Below are positions 39,401-47,856 of a stretch of 64,000 nt of DNA, piece by piece. Below the pieces are notes generated by a model that was not told where the DNA came from, did no database searches, and worked only from the letters and a program-made list of their open reading frames with translations. A program made the translations under genes and the position numbers. Origin of the DNA: a virus. The stretch spans positions 1 through 64,000 of the IMG/VR virus record IMGVR_UViG_3300044981_000338; one strand, 5' to 3'. Numbering within the stretch: the first letter of the stretch is position 1; every line of letters starts with the position of its first letter.

Positions 39401-39909
39401 ACCTTGTTCACGCCGAACCCGAATGCCGCAAGAACTGCGGGCGCCGTGGTGGACAGAACTTCGATGGTCTGCAGGGCGTTGGCTGCGACGGAACGGATGC
39501 GCCACTGCGTCCCGCTGTTCACCGTCTCAGCCGTAAACGACGTCACGCCTGCCGCAGCGAAGGCGAGCAGAACTTGCGCGACGATCTGCGCGGGCGACAG
39601 CGGCGTGCCGGAGAAGTCGATGCTGACGGCGGGCCCGTTGTTCAACGAGAGGTCGAGGTTCAGCGCGTTGAGCCCCGCGTAAACCGGAGGCGAACCCGTG
39701 CCCGCGATCGACAGCGCGATGGCCTGCAGGGCCACAAGAGCCTGAGGGTTGAGGGTTTGCGCACCCGTCGCAGAAGCCACCAGTACGTCGACCACCTGCC
39801 GGCAGACGCCAACGATGCAGGGAACGAGAGTCGGGGTGATGACGGTCGGGGTGACCGTCTGGAACACCTGAATTACTTCGACTCCCGGTCGCGGAAGTTC
39901 GGCCGCCAT
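36451..39909 (-). CDS. tail sheath protein with inserted repeat modules
   Basis: 1152 residues, far longer than usual sheaths (about 400-700). The N-terminus (RPGVEVIQVFQTVTPTVI) and the C-terminal domain (RMALTTDMTSIETRTDSITK, then FLRTGLKTFIGRFNITQGFL, ending VPFPCNYIRLTLTI) have the conserved sheath pattern that forms the inner contractile lattice. Between residues about 70 and 585 lie four beta-rich modules, three ending in a version of T-A-N/C-x-x-L-G. They would project from the sheath surface and may bind glycans or cells. On contraction the sheath shortens and drives the tube through the host envelope. The gene overlaps the next by one base. Confidence 0.85.
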   Translation of the reverse strand: MAAELPRPGVEVIQVFQTVTPTVITPTLVPCIVGVCRQVVDVLVASATGAQTLNPQALVALQAIALSIAGTGSPPVYAGLNALNLDLSLNNGPAVSIDFSGTPLSPAQIVAQVLLAFAAAGVTSFTAETVNSGTQWRIRSVAANALQTIEVLSTTAPAVLAAFGFGVNKVYSGSVGYDQHITNISFASYPNPNNNLSQLVVDPTTVHAFLFLGGQGSALMELLQTEAFLENGIGTAATVTGSVDMTTLTYATPANHTGTTDVTASGLYGAGGTLAGGGTGLTLILNVNGAGSTTLTFDGAGLTNDASEAAMLAAINTQWPTLTATVVATHLVLTDNTIGASGSIVVGSGTANTALGLTATTYNGTAGTLDGETLILTFNGAASPLTVTFAPALTMAATVAQVTAVVAAVATAISTSVGNHLQITDLTVGATGSILVGAGTANAHLGVAPGTTTGIAGVVAIDSGSGAATTPLLQFQGANFTASPTSAQIVGTIAVPGGGVPNGQTLTLDDGNEPQTVTFESATTPSLVLAQINALFGAVAGGLLLASLSGSDLALTNTTLGQQSIVKVVGGTACPTLGLTAGTVSRGNPFAPLPGDVLWVDGVNFATIVQVAPGGNTNQLKINRQVPISTNVGLAWYIMAENLNADAPSAGVTRPFPNLDVDSSGNIKTLPEILRNTQGTPVLPSNAQIYVAYHALRLDVTSKAASPGLLRFSDTATLSAQLSPVDTDNPLALGIYFALLNAPNTQVTGLGVDESSGGSPFGTVAGFTRAASFLEAFEVYGIAPLTHDPSVSQVFQTHVDTMSAPENKGERIVLINPSVPTHYLDTLVASGINGNSTITTNVFDTGVANLGALLLANGESGVGPYAVTAGIFLDIGDGNHYSIINVVGSVVTVQTSGFLPGQNDDGYYATSALPSPLIAEPFAVRIRGKALVLPDGVTPDRDNIAITVQKVAQGYQDRRVWSTFPDTCAATLQGVEQVIDGFYLNSAIVGLIANQPPQQSFTNFPMTGFTRVIGSNGVFSEPQLNVMAAGGNYVIVQDAPATPLISRMALTTDMTSIETRTDSITKVVDFCAKFLRTGLKTFIGRFNITQGFLDSLGHVIHGLLGFLAEAGVLIGSNLNNIIQDVSAPDTVLIDVTLDVPFPCNYIRLTLTI

Positions 39910-39924
39910 CAGAGGCTCCTTTCG

Positions 39925-40917
39925 TCACACTTTGACTGTGCTCGTCCCAGTGCCATTCGCATCGTGTCTCTCACACGATTCTTCCACACTGGGCGCTGCT
40001 ATGGGAATAGACCGACCCCCCATCCCCGGTGGTCGCACGGCCGGACAGTTCGGTCTGGAGGCTCGAACTACAACACGCTGAGCGGGGTTCAGTGGGTGCG
40101 GCGCGGTGAGAAGAACAGGGGCAGTTGCCCCCGGTACAGGCGTATTGCCGTACACGTCACTCGCAAGAGGTGCGAAAGCTGGAGGTCTGTACCCCTGCAC
40201 GCCCACGGGCAGGTTTGCGCCCGCAGCTTCGATGGGTCCACAGTGTCCACCAACGCGCAAGTTCTGCTCGTTGATGGCCCGAAGCTTCAATCGAATTGAC
40301 AGCGTGATCTCCTCGAGGATGTTCTTGCCGAGAGGACTTGCCTGCGACGTCCGATAGAATTGAAAGGGGCAAGTGACCGGCGTGACGTACCACTCGTCGC
40401 CGGAATCCGCGACGATGATGGAACCTGCAGGAGAAGGAGAACCGATGGCAGGCTGTCGGCCAATCTCAAAGAACCCCGCCTGCATGAGCTGCTCTCTGTG
40501 CATCCAGAGTTGTTCGGCGCACACCCAAGCGATGCGTTCGCACTCGAGTGACACGCGCGAGCTGCAATTGATGACCATCGTTCCAGGCACAAGAACGGAC
40601 TTCTTCTTCGTGCCAGTCCGCATGTCGAAGTCGAGCATATCGTCGAGGCCGAGTGAATAGAACTGCACCGGGCCACGCGTAAAACTGACCGCAGGTCGCT
40701 GCCCGATATTCTCGGCGTGAATCGGGTTCTCGTTGGAGATGTAGATCTCCGTCGAGTTCGAGTCTTCCTCCCAGTGGTAGGCACCAATCGGCGCAGCGGA
40801 GAAGAGACCCTGGAAGAAGCCTACAAATAGAGAGCGAGCGTGCTCGAGGGGCGAGTACTTGAAGCTGTCCTCAGGGAAGGCGCCCGCCGGGTTTGTTGTC
40901 GGAACCTTCGAGGGCAT
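39925..40917 (-). CDS. putative tail completion or neck protein
   Basis: 330 residues from the ATG at 40917 (GGAGG nine bases upstream), overlapping the previous gene by 47 bases. The central domain (residues about 40-225) has SFTRGPVQFYSLGLDDMLDF and NCSSRVSLECERIAWVCAEQ, then PAGSIIVADSGDEWYVTPVT, the compact mixed alpha/beta style of tail terminators. The last 80 residues are Pro/Arg-rich. Position directly before the sheath supports a tail terminator role; this is inference. Confidence 0.5.
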   Translation of the reverse strand: MPSKVPTTNPAGAFPEDSFKYSPLEHARSLFVGFFQGLFSAAPIGAYHWEEDSNSTEIYISNENPIHAENIGQRPAVSFTRGPVQFYSLGLDDMLDFDMRTGTKKKSVLVPGTMVINCSSRVSLECERIAWVCAEQLWMHREQLMQAGFFEIGRQPAIGSPSPAGSIIVADSGDEWYVTPVTCPFQFYRTSQASPLGKNILEEITLSIRLKLRAINEQNLRVGGHCGPIEAAGANLPVGVQGYRPPAFAPLASDVYGNTPVPGATAPVLLTAPHPLNPAQRVVVRASRPNCPAVRPPGMGGRSIPIAAPSVEESCERHDANGTGTSTVKV

Positions 40918-41221
40918 TTCGCATCGCCTCCACCTGACGGGCCTGAGCCATATTGTACGCCAGCCCCAGACCCCCACCAAGCATGGGTAGGGCAGCAAGC
41001 GTGAGTGCAGGAGGGATGTCACTCCCCGTGACGTGGCGGTAGGCCTTGTTCGCTAGCTGCCCTGCACCGAAGCCCGCGAGCGTTCCAACCCCCATACCGA
41101 CAGGAGCTGCCAGAAGAGTACCTGCCGCACGCAGATTCTTCTTCGCCTCGCCCTCGGCCATCTTGCAGAGTGCCTCGGCTTCTTTGCGCGGCAGGTAAGC
41201 GAACAGAGTGGGCGTGCTCAT
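40871..41221 (-). CDS. small hydrophobic virion protein
   Basis: 116 residues. A short helical start with LCKMAEGEAKKN is followed by two Gly/Ala-rich hydrophobic segments (LLAAPVGMGVGTLAGFGAG and LTLAALPMLGGGLGLAYNM). This composition is shared with neighbouring minor virion proteins and suggests a membrane-interacting or internal head protein. Start overlaps the upstream stop by four bases. Confidence 0.5.
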   Translation of the reverse strand: MSTPTLFAYLPRKEAEALCKMAEGEAKKNLRAAGTLLAAPVGMGVGTLAGFGAGQLANKAYRHVTGSDIPPALTLAALPMLGGGLGLAYNMAQARQVEAMRNALEGSDNKPGGRLP

Positions 41222-42117
41222 TGCTTGGAGTAGGTGGAGGTGTAGAGGCTGAAGATGCTGGGAATCTCCGAGTCCATGAAGGACTCGAGGTTCATCGGGT
41301 TGGTGTAGTTCCTCGACGGGTTCAGCCAGAGGGTCTTGAGCGGCTGGTCGAGATTGATCGGTACGAGGAACTCGATGTCCTTGGGTGGTACTTCGTGCAG
41401 TTGTACTTCCTGATGCACCACCGCACGCCCTTGCTCGGTCTGGTTGACCTGCACGACACGCCAGCGCCGGTTCTCCGGTTCTACGACGAGATCACGAGGC
41501 TTTAGTGGCGGGTACCAGACAAGTCGAGCTGTCGTATTCGACTGCTGCTGCGCGCCGACATTGGTGTTCTGCTCGCTCTTGGCCGACGGGTCGAACTGCA
41601 TCCACGACTCGATGGGGGACAAGTAGCCTCGCACGAAGCTCGTGTCGAAGCAGAGCCGGCAGCCCGATTGACGCTTCGTGCGCAACACCGGGTTCCAGCA
41701 AGTACAGCGCTGACCAAACGTGCGCGCAGGCAGTACCCAGCACCGGCGTCCAGCGAACTCCCGAAAGAGAAGCTGCATGTGTCGCCGGAGCTCAAGGGCG
41801 ATGAGGTCAGCGTCAGGGTCTTTGGTGACAGGACCGAAGGTCGCTGTGTCCCCTGTCGGAACACGTGTGATGAGCAGCTGGTAGAAGTACTTGCGCCAGC
41901 GGTGCCCTCCCACGAGTACGTTGTCGACGAACGTGTAGATGTCCTGGAAGGGTACCGAAACGTTCTCGAACGGGCCGCTCGGTGACTCACTGCGCTGCAC
42001 CTGGAAGGTGTAGTCGAGGACGTCCTCGCTCGTGTCATCGAGCTTCCACGACAGCTCGTTGTAATCGACGTCTAGAGAGCGACATCGAAACTCGATGACG
42101 TTGAGCGGGACGCCCAC
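41218..42117 (-). CDS. neck/connector-type protein with zinc module
   Basis: 299 residues. The first 90 residues resemble a fibronectin type III beta sandwich (ELSWKLDDTSEDVLDYTFQV, VGGHRWRKYFYQLLITRV). A four-cysteine module follows (CTCWNPVLRTK, GCRLC, about residues 138-158). The C-terminal part is beta-rich. Its place between head and sheath genes fits a neck or head-tail connector protein; the zinc site may stabilise it. Not recognised as a defined family. Confidence 0.55.
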   Translation of the reverse strand: MGVPLNVIEFRCRSLDVDYNELSWKLDDTSEDVLDYTFQVQRSESPSGPFENVSVPFQDIYTFVDNVLVGGHRWRKYFYQLLITRVPTGDTATFGPVTKDPDADLIALELRRHMQLLFREFAGRRCWVLPARTFGQRCTCWNPVLRTKRQSGCRLCFDTSFVRGYLSPIESWMQFDPSAKSEQNTNVGAQQQSNTTARLVWYPPLKPRDLVVEPENRRWRVVQVNQTEQGRAVVHQEVQLHEVPPKDIEFLVPINLDQPLKTLWLNPSRNYTNPMNLESFMDSEIPSIFSLYTSTYSKQ

Positions 42118-42126
42118 AGCTTCTTC

Positions 42127-43212
42127 TTACGCCGCCCGCAGGCGCCCGAGCATCCCGGTCGGCCGCGTGAAGTCGCCGACGTTGGGGGGCATCATGGGAG
42201 AACCTGTGGGCAATCGACTTCCGAGGACGGAGGGGTCGGCCATTCCACCCGGTGAGGGTCGGCGGGCACCGGGGGCGCCTCCCCCCATGAGAGTGCCTCC
42301 ATACCCCTTGGCAGCTTGTCCCAGGGACTGGCCGCCCATCACACGTCCACCGATGCCGCCCGCAGCGTGCCCGAGCGCGGCGCCGCCGAGGGCCCCACTG
42401 AGACGGTGCCCTTCGCCCCCAGCAAGCGCTCCACCGGCCGCACCGAGCGCGGCGCCGGCCATCGCAGGGTTCTTCGCAGCAAAGCCGAGTGCCTTCTGAG
42501 CAAGTGGCGCCGCAGATGCCAGCATCCCCCCAAGACCCGCGGCCTGTTTGGCCATCACCGCACCGGCGTGCCCGCCGTACATACGCAGCAGCTCGACGTG
42601 CGCCGCCTTGTCGAAATCCTGCCGCGCGAGCTCGCGCCCAAGGTTGTCGGCGAAGGCGATCTTCTCCTGTGGAGTCCCGCTGAGCACGGCCGCGGCCGAT
42701 TTGGCGACACCGCCCCCGAGACCCTGGCTGTCGTCCTGCACACCCTCCGCAGGCACCGGCCCGGGAGCCCCGGCTCCTTGCGCAGGAGTGTCTGCGGTCG
42801 CGCCGAGCTCCGCCTTGGTCTTCTCCAGCTCGAGCAGGCGCTTCTTCATGCGGATCTGGTCCTTCATGTCGTAGAGGTTGTCGTCGAGCTTGTTCTGCTG
42901 ACGGCGCTCCTGGCGCTTCTGCATGTCGGTCATCTCGGCCTGCAGCTCCTCCTGCTCGAGGGCGATGGCTTGGTCGAGAAACGGCGTGCCCTTGAACTGG
43001 TCGAGCCAGGTCTTGGGAGTGCCGTCGGACTTGCATTCGTCCATGTACGCCGCCTTCTCGAGGTGCGGCCAGAGGCGCGCGACGGGCGTGCCATCGGCCA
43101 GCTTGCGCAGCTCCTCGGCCGGCAGCTTCTCGAGCAGGGACATGACCTCGACCGTGCTCTCCTTGCGGAGCTGCTCCTCGTAGGCGACCTTCAGAAATTC
43201 GTTCAGCATCAC
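42127..43212 (-). CDS. Gly/Ala-rich minor head or internal virion protein
   Basis: 361 residues. Residues 1-135 are charged and helical with a coiled coil (QEELQAEMTDMQKRQERRQQ). Residues 170-290 are Gly/Ala-rich and hydrophobic (KNPAMAGAALGAAGGALAGG). It has several K-x-A motifs (LEKAAYMD, FDKAAHVE, MAKQAAGL). Resembles the next gene in design, as if the two arose by duplication. Possibly an ejected internal protein; inference. Confidence 0.55.
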   Translation of the reverse strand: MMLNEFLKVAYEEQLRKESTVEVMSLLEKLPAEELRKLADGTPVARLWPHLEKAAYMDECKSDGTPKTWLDQFKGTPFLDQAIALEQEELQAEMTDMQKRQERRQQNKLDDNLYDMKDQIRMKKRLLELEKTKAELGATADTPAQGAGAPGPVPAEGVQDDSQGLGGGVAKSAAAVLSGTPQEKIAFADNLGRELARQDFDKAAHVELLRMYGGHAGAVMAKQAAGLGGMLASAAPLAQKALGFAAKNPAMAGAALGAAGGALAGGEGHRLSGALGGAALGHAAGGIGGRVMGGQSLGQAAKGYGGTLMGGGAPGARRPSPGGMADPSVLGSRLPTGSPMMPPNVGDFTRPTGMLGRLRAA

Positions 43213-44882
43213 GCGGCTCCACGTTGTTGGATGATCGTCTTGATGTCGCTGCCGATGCCCTTGAGGTGCTCGGCTTTGTTCTTCGCCGAAGCGACGAGAC
43301 TGGGGCCCATCTGCGCTCCCGAGATCCCGCCGCCCAGCGCACCCATCCCTATCATCGCAGCTGGGTGCTTCTCAGCAAACTCCCCGATGGTGAGCCGCGC
43401 GCGGCGCTGGGCGAGACCGAGGGTGTCCTTGTAGTTTCGGTTGGGGTTCGCCTCGAGCGCAGAGATCTCCCCACGGAGGGGTTCGTTGCTGGTGAAGGCC
43501 TCGCCGGCGCCCAGGCCCGCGCCGAGCGCGGCGCCCACAGCAGCATGCGGCAGGCGTGCGACGGCGCCGGGCGGGAGAAGGTCCCGCAACGATGCCGTCT
43601 TACCGACGAAAGGGCGGGAGGCCGATGCCAAGACCTCCTTGTTCGGAGTCTTCGCGTCCCCGCTCGGCTCCTTCTGGTTCATGGAGGTCGTCGAGCTCGC
43701 ACCCTCGAAGGTCGGCTCGTTCTTCGACGCCGGAGTGGATACAGTGTCGTCTCCTTCCGGAGCCATTCCCGCCGGGGGGACACCGGGGTTCGGCGCGGCG
43801 CCGGCGGGACCAGCGGTGGGCGCCGGCGCACTGCTCGGACCGGCGGCCTGGCTCGCTGCGGCGTTGGCGGCGTCGGTCGCCGGCGTGGGGGTGAGCGAGG
43901 GGGGCTCCTGCGAAGCGGCCTCGAGGAGAGTACCCCGGAGCTGCTGGAACGCCATGCGCATCGCCGCGGCAGCCTGCTGCTGCTGGAGCACCTGATCCTG
44001 CGCCGTCATGGCCTTCTGCGTCGCATCGGCGACCTGCGCTTGGTACTGCACCGACTGCTGCTCGCTCATCTCCTGCTGCTGCTGGAGGTCCTGCGTCTGC
44101 TGAACGGCAGCCTGCGACTCCTGCCGGAGCGCCTCGAGCTGCTGGCGCAGGTACGCCGATTCGCTCTGCTCGGCCGCCTGATCGCCCGCCATCTGCATGG
44201 CCAGGAACTGCTGGGTTGCTGGGTCGAGGAGGGGCTCGATGCCCTGGGGCTGTGGTGTGGCCGGGGCAGGCGCCCCTGCCTCTGCCGGCGAGGGGGCCTG
44301 CGCGGGAGGCGCCTGGATCATCCCCGCATCGAGCAGAGCGAGCTTGAACGCCGACGCGGCCTTCTCGTACATCTTTCGATCGTGGCCGGCGCCGAGGTGC
44401 TTGCCGACCTGGCCGCCGAGGTGTTCCCCCAACGCCGCGCCACCGAGGGTCGCAACGGGGTTGCCCTTGCCGTAGCGGTGCATCGCCGCGGCGCCCGCGG
44501 CGCCCCCGAGGAGCTTGCCGACGAGGCCTCCCCGGCCCTCCCCCGTGTGGTGTTTCTCTTTCTCGAACTCGGCGCTGAGCGAGGCATGCGCACGCTCCTT
44601 GCCGGTCTCCGAGGGAGACTTGTCCCCTGCCGCCATCTTCATCCCTGGCGAGGACTGCTGCCCCAGCGCAGTCGGGGGGAGTGCGGGAGGAGGCTGGGCG
44701 CGCATGTTCTGTCCGCGCGCGGTCGGAGGCATTGCTGCCGGAGAAGTCATGGGCATCGCCCCCGCGGCGCCGCCAGCGAGGGGCATGGCGTTGGCCTCCT
44801 TGTCCTTGCCGCGGATGCGGATGAAAAAGTCCGCCGCCTCCGCACGAGGGATGCCACGAAGCAGGTGCTGTTCGAAGTTCAT
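43209..44882 (-). CDS. Gln/Gly/Ala-rich internal virion protein
   Basis: 557 residues from the ATG at 44882. Domains: a helical N-terminus, a Pro/Ala/Gly low-complexity region (130-180), a central glutamine-rich coiled coil (about residues 225-330, LRQQLEALRQESQAAVQQTQ), a Pro/Ala linker and a C-terminal helical domain with VGKTASLRDLLPPGAVA. YEKAASAFKLALLD also carries the K-x-A motif. The coiled coil and glycine-rich hydrophobic segments suggest an elongated internal or tail-lumen protein. Overlaps the next gene by four bases. Confidence 0.55.
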   Translation of the reverse strand: MNFEQHLLRGIPRAEAADFFIRIRGKDKEANAMPLAGGAAGAMPMTSPAAMPPTARGQNMRAQPPPALPPTALGQQSSPGMKMAAGDKSPSETGKERAHASLSAEFEKEKHHTGEGRGGLVGKLLGGAAGAAAMHRYGKGNPVATLGGAALGEHLGGQVGKHLGAGHDRKMYEKAASAFKLALLDAGMIQAPPAQAPSPAEAGAPAPATPQPQGIEPLLDPATQQFLAMQMAGDQAAEQSESAYLRQQLEALRQESQAAVQQTQDLQQQQEMSEQQSVQYQAQVADATQKAMTAQDQVLQQQQAAAAMRMAFQQLRGTLLEAASQEPPSLTPTPATDAANAAASQAAGPSSAPAPTAGPAGAAPNPGVPPAGMAPEGDDTVSTPASKNEPTFEGASSTTSMNQKEPSGDAKTPNKEVLASASRPFVGKTASLRDLLPPGAVARLPHAAVGAALGAGLGAGEAFTSNEPLRGEISALEANPNRNYKDTLGLAQRRARLTIGEFAEKHPAAMIGMGALGGGISGAQMGPSLVASAKNKAEHLKGIGSDIKTIIQQRGAA

Positions 44883-44890
44883 CGTGGCTC

Positions 44891-45769
44891 CTACTCGTAG
44901 GTGTAGACCGCGTGCATGTTGTCGTTGCCAGAGTACGCCCACGTCCAGCAGGGCGCTGTAGGCGTCACTTCGGCCGGCGTGTAGAACTTGCCGACCGTGT
45001 CGTTCAGCAGGTCGAAGCCGAGCAAGGTGTTGGCCGTGTTCGTTGCAGCGCCTGTGACAACCGTAGTCGCTGCAGGTAGACCCAGGATGCCGAGAAGACC
45101 GCTCGTACCCGAGACAACCTCGATGCTCGCAGTCCCACCCTGGTCGCTGGATTGCAGGACGAGCTGGTTGAAGCCATTGATGCTCGCCGTGATGCCACCC
45201 GCCACAGTGACTGCATTGATCTGCGTGACGATGGCGCCCTGATTCGCGGGAGCGGCAAAGGTCACAACCAGGTTGCTCCCACCGTCGTGCTTGAGAGTCA
45301 GAACAAGACCGTCGACCGAGCCACCGCTTCCATACGAGAGCGTGCGCAAGTCGACCGTGCCCACCACGGTGGCGTAGCCTCCCACAGAGCCGCCCTTGAG
45401 CACCACTCCGCCCGACGGAGTCGCCTCGCGGATGATCAAGGCGCCGTCGAACATGTTGACCAAGGTGCCTGCGATGTTCGCTTCGATCTGCGCCTTGATG
45501 TCCTTTAAGAGCAGCGTGTACGGGTCGGGGTTGGTGCCTGGCGGCGCGGCACTGCCACCCGCTCCGTCAGCGCGCACGAAGGTCACGCTGGCTGCCGTGG
45601 GCAGCGAGAAGGTGAGCGTTGTACCAACCAAGCCGTTCACCCCTGCGCCGATGTTGGCAGGAGTCCCTCCCCCTTGCGCGCTCTTCAGAACGCTGCCCTG
45701 AATCCCGCCGTTGAGGAAGTTCTGCACTTCGTCGATGGTGCGAAACTTCCGGAGCTTGTTGATGGCCAT
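44891..45769 (-). CDS. virion protein with beta modules related to sheath inserts
   Basis: 292 residues. An N-terminal helix (LRKFRTIDEVQNFLNGGIQG) is followed by two beta modules. The second has VTQINAVTVAGGITASINGF and LGILGLPAA, matching the pattern of the sheath and 32725-33792 modules (N-term 'I-N-x(n)-L-x-L' then 'L-G'). The last part is unique (APCWTWAYSGNDNMHAVYTY). It could be a capsid or tail surface protein. Confidence 0.55.
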   Translation of the reverse strand: MAINKLRKFRTIDEVQNFLNGGIQGSVLKSAQGGGTPANIGAGVNGLVGTTLTFSLPTAASVTFVRADGAGGSAAPPGTNPDPYTLLLKDIKAQIEANIAGTLVNMFDGALIIREATPSGGVVLKGGSVGGYATVVGTVDLRTLSYGSGGSVDGLVLTLKHDGGSNLVVTFAAPANQGAIVTQINAVTVAGGITASINGFNQLVLQSSDQGGTASIEVVSGTSGLLGILGLPAATTVVTGAATNTANTLLGFDLLNDTVGKFYTPAEVTPTAPCWTWAYSGNDNMHAVYTYE

Positions 45770-45779
45770 CTTCTCTTCC

Positions 45780-46277
45780 TCAGTAGGCTGCGTAGGTCGC
45801 GTTCACGGCCCAAAGCTCCGAGTGCACACCGGAGTTGCTCGGACCAAGGATGCCCTCGATGTTGATGGCCACCTTCACACGCTGCTTCATCTGCTCGGTG
45901 AAGGCCTTGAAGTACTGCAGCCAGTTCATGAGCATCGGGGTCTTGTCGTTCACCCCCACGTTGATGCCGCCGTTCGAGTAGTTGATGTGGTTGCGCGTCT
46001 GGAGCAACCCAACCGACTCGATGAGGGAGATGGTGGCCATCCGCAAGATGAGCGCATGCTGGTTTCGCTGAAGAATGTCCTCGAGCGTGAACGACGTGAA
46101 GTGTGGCGTCCCGTTGAAGTCCGCCATCGCGTCGTAGACGGCCCAGGCGATTTGCCGGTCGCTCGACTCCTCGCCGGCGACGATGCGATTGAGCTCATGG
46201 AAGTCCCGATGGTAGAGCCGGACCAACTGGACGAAGTCCCGGAAGGTCTGGCTCATGTTCGGGATGCCCTGGAGCAT
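45780..46277 (-). CDS. head-tail connector/neck candidate
   Basis: 165 residues, helical, with GGAGG eight bases before the ATG. TFRDFVQLVRLYHRDFHELN and LEDILQRNQHALILRMATIS are helical pairs, and QYFKAFTEQMKQRVKVAINI a beta-adjacent one. Size and position fit head completion proteins, which are all-helical. Not confirmed. Confidence 0.5.
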   Translation of the reverse strand: MLQGIPNMSQTFRDFVQLVRLYHRDFHELNRIVAGEESSDRQIAWAVYDAMADFNGTPHFTSFTLEDILQRNQHALILRMATISLIESVGLLQTRNHINYSNGGINVGVNDKTPMLMNWLQYFKAFTEQMKQRVKVAINIEGILGPSNSGVHSELWAVNATYAAY

Positions 46278-46280
46278 GGA

Positions 46281-46601
46281 TCAGCCTCCGAACGACTTCC
46301 TGCGCACCCCCGGAGACGTGGTCGGCTCGGTGAGCTTGGGTGGAAGGGAAGGCGGGCGTGCCGCCTTCACCTCGAGCGCCTTCTTCCTGGCCAGGTAGGC
46401 CGGTGGCAGCTCGTTGGCTGACAGCGCGCCGAGGCCGACGAGCCGCTGCAGCTCCGTACGTAGCGCGCTCTCTTTCTCGGAGGGCAGGTCACCCGAGTCA
46501 CCAGGCCCGAGCAGGAGCGCTCCCACGGCGAAGGTGTGGTTGACCATGCCGTGCTGCTTGAGCACCGGCGTCTCGACGTCCGTCAGGTTGAAGACCTTCA
46601 T
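46281..46601 (-). CDS. small protein of head-tail region
   Basis: 106 residues. The first 55 residues form a beta unit (VFNLTDVETPVLKQHGMVNH), the middle is a helix (ALRTELQRLVGLGAL), and the end is basic and Pro-rich. Overlaps the upstream gene by four bases. Unknown. Confidence 0.5.
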   Translation of the reverse strand: MKVFNLTDVETPVLKQHGMVNHTFAVGALLLGPGDSGDLPSEKESALRTELQRLVGLGALSANELPPAYLARKKALEVKAARPPSLPPKLTEPTTSPGVRRKSFGG

Positions 46602-47218
46602 CGCCTGTTTCTCCTACCCTTGCGGGGCTGACCCTCAGAGGATACTTGTTCCTGGGCAGAAGGAGCAGAGCCCTCCACTTCTCCCCCCTCTTCACCATCG
46701 GCCTGCGCCGCAGCAAGGGCCTCCTCGAGCTCGGCGTCGGTATCGACCGCCTGCGAGGGAGGGACCGGTACGTCGGGTGTGTCGTCGATGGCCTTCTGCT
46801 CGGCGGCGTCGGTCAGAAGGGAAGGCTTCTGCCCGGGAGGCATGACCTGCGGCATGGCCGTGTCGTCACCGACGTAGGGAGGGATGTATTGACCTACCTG
46901 CTTGTCGTCGGCTACCGAATCGAGCTTCGGATGGGGGAGCAGTGGCGTGGGTGCAGCAGGCCCAGGCTCGAGAGTCGCGAGGTCGACGACGCGACCGTCC
47001 ATCATGCGCACCTCGAGGATGTGAAGGGCTGCCTTGCTCCGGAAGTCCTCGAGGTTCCGGCGGAGCATGTCCTCCGTGATGATCAGGGGGCGGCCTGGCA
47101 TGAGGCGCACCTGCTCGGTGCCGAGGTAGTGCTTCTTGCGAAGGGCCGCCGGCAGCTGCGCTCGGTGGGTGCGGTGTGCCGCGGCGCGCACAACGCTGTG
47201 GACTGCGTACTGGGTCAT
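46598..47218 (-). CDS. head-cluster protein with acidic disordered tail
   Basis: 206 residues from the ATG at 47218. The N-terminal 100 residues are alpha/beta (HRAQLPAALRKKHYLGTEQV, FRSKAALHILEVRMMDGRVV). The rest is Pro/Glu/Ala-rich and disordered with a basic end. Overlaps the HNH gene by four bases. Unknown function in head-tail joining is likely from position. Confidence 0.5.
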   Translation of the reverse strand: MTQYAVHSVVRAAAHRTHRAQLPAALRKKHYLGTEQVRLMPGRPLIITEDMLRRNLEDFRSKAALHILEVRMMDGRVVDLATLEPGPAAPTPLLPHPKLDSVADDKQVGQYIPPYVGDDTAMPQVMPPGQKPSLLTDAAEQKAIDDTPDVPVPPSQAVDTDAELEEALAAAQADGEEGGEVEGSAPSAQEQVSSEGQPRKGRRNRR

Positions 47219-47829
47219 GTACCTGTCTCCTGGGCTAGTGTACTCGTGGGAGGGGTGGCGAGAGAAGCAGCGGCCTGTCTTTCCCTCTCGTGAGGGCACC
47301 CACCGTGCGCCTCCGCGAAGTTGCAGTTGAAGCAAAGCACTCGGAAGCCAGACGGATACCCCTGCTGCTTCAACCAAAGGTACATCTGTGAACCAGCCAT
47401 GGAAGTACTTGGTGTATTCCACCCACGCGCTTTTGCGAGCTGACGTCTGTGTTCTGCGCCATCACCGGCAGCGTGGTCAATGCTCAAGAACTCGAGATGG
47501 GTCTCGCCACAGCAGCTACAGAATGCCCCACCATACGCTGCGAAGGCCTCTAGTTTCAGCTGGTGTCGACGCCGCTTCTGCGTTGCCAGGTAGTCATCTC
47601 GGTTGGCGTAGTAGTTCTGCAGTGTGTTCTTCTTACAGTCGGCGCACGTTGGGCTGCCTGCTTCTGCGGGTTCTCCACAAGCAATGCACAGGCCTTTCAA
47701 CCGGAGCGCCGCGCGCCGCGCATTCACGCGCTTCTTGTGGCACTCCTTACAGATGCCTCTGGAAGGGTCGTACGAGTTTTCGGGTGTGAGCTCTATGCCA
47801 CAACCCTCTCCGTAACAGTAACGAGCCAT
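47215..47829 (-). CDS. HNH homing-type endonuclease
   Basis: 204 residues. An N-terminal cysteine-rich region (CYGEGC, CKECHKKRV) is followed by CIACGEPA and CADCKK. The HNH core then has CSCCGETHLEFLSIDHAAG with D118-H119, and CFNCN...GCPH to close the site. This is a phage free-standing HNH of the homing type, which cuts DNA lacking the insertion. It lies between the major capsid gene and the connector genes, the classic invasion point, and directly after the capsid gene terminator. A basic region KKRVNARRAALR may bind DNA. Confidence 0.85.
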   Translation of the reverse strand: MARYCYGEGCGIELTPENSYDPSRGICKECHKKRVNARRAALRLKGLCIACGEPAEAGSPTCADCKKNTLQNYYANRDDYLATQKRRRHQLKLEAFAAYGGAFCSCCGETHLEFLSIDHAAGDGAEHRRQLAKARGWNTPSTSMAGSQMYLWLKQQGYPSGFRVLCFNCNFAEAHGGCPHERERQAAASLATPPTSTLAQETGT

Positions 47830-47856
47830 CGTCTTAGTGTTTCCGGAGAGCGCATG

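Noticed and set aside
36607-40299. 1230-codon plus-strand open frame opposite the sheath gene
   Set aside because: It is the antisense shadow of GC-rich sheath codons, Arg/Asp/Val-biased with no domain, and lacks a ribosome site.
43224-44900. 558-codon plus-strand open frame
   Set aside because: Antisense of the Gln/Ala-rich virion gene; no protein-like segments.
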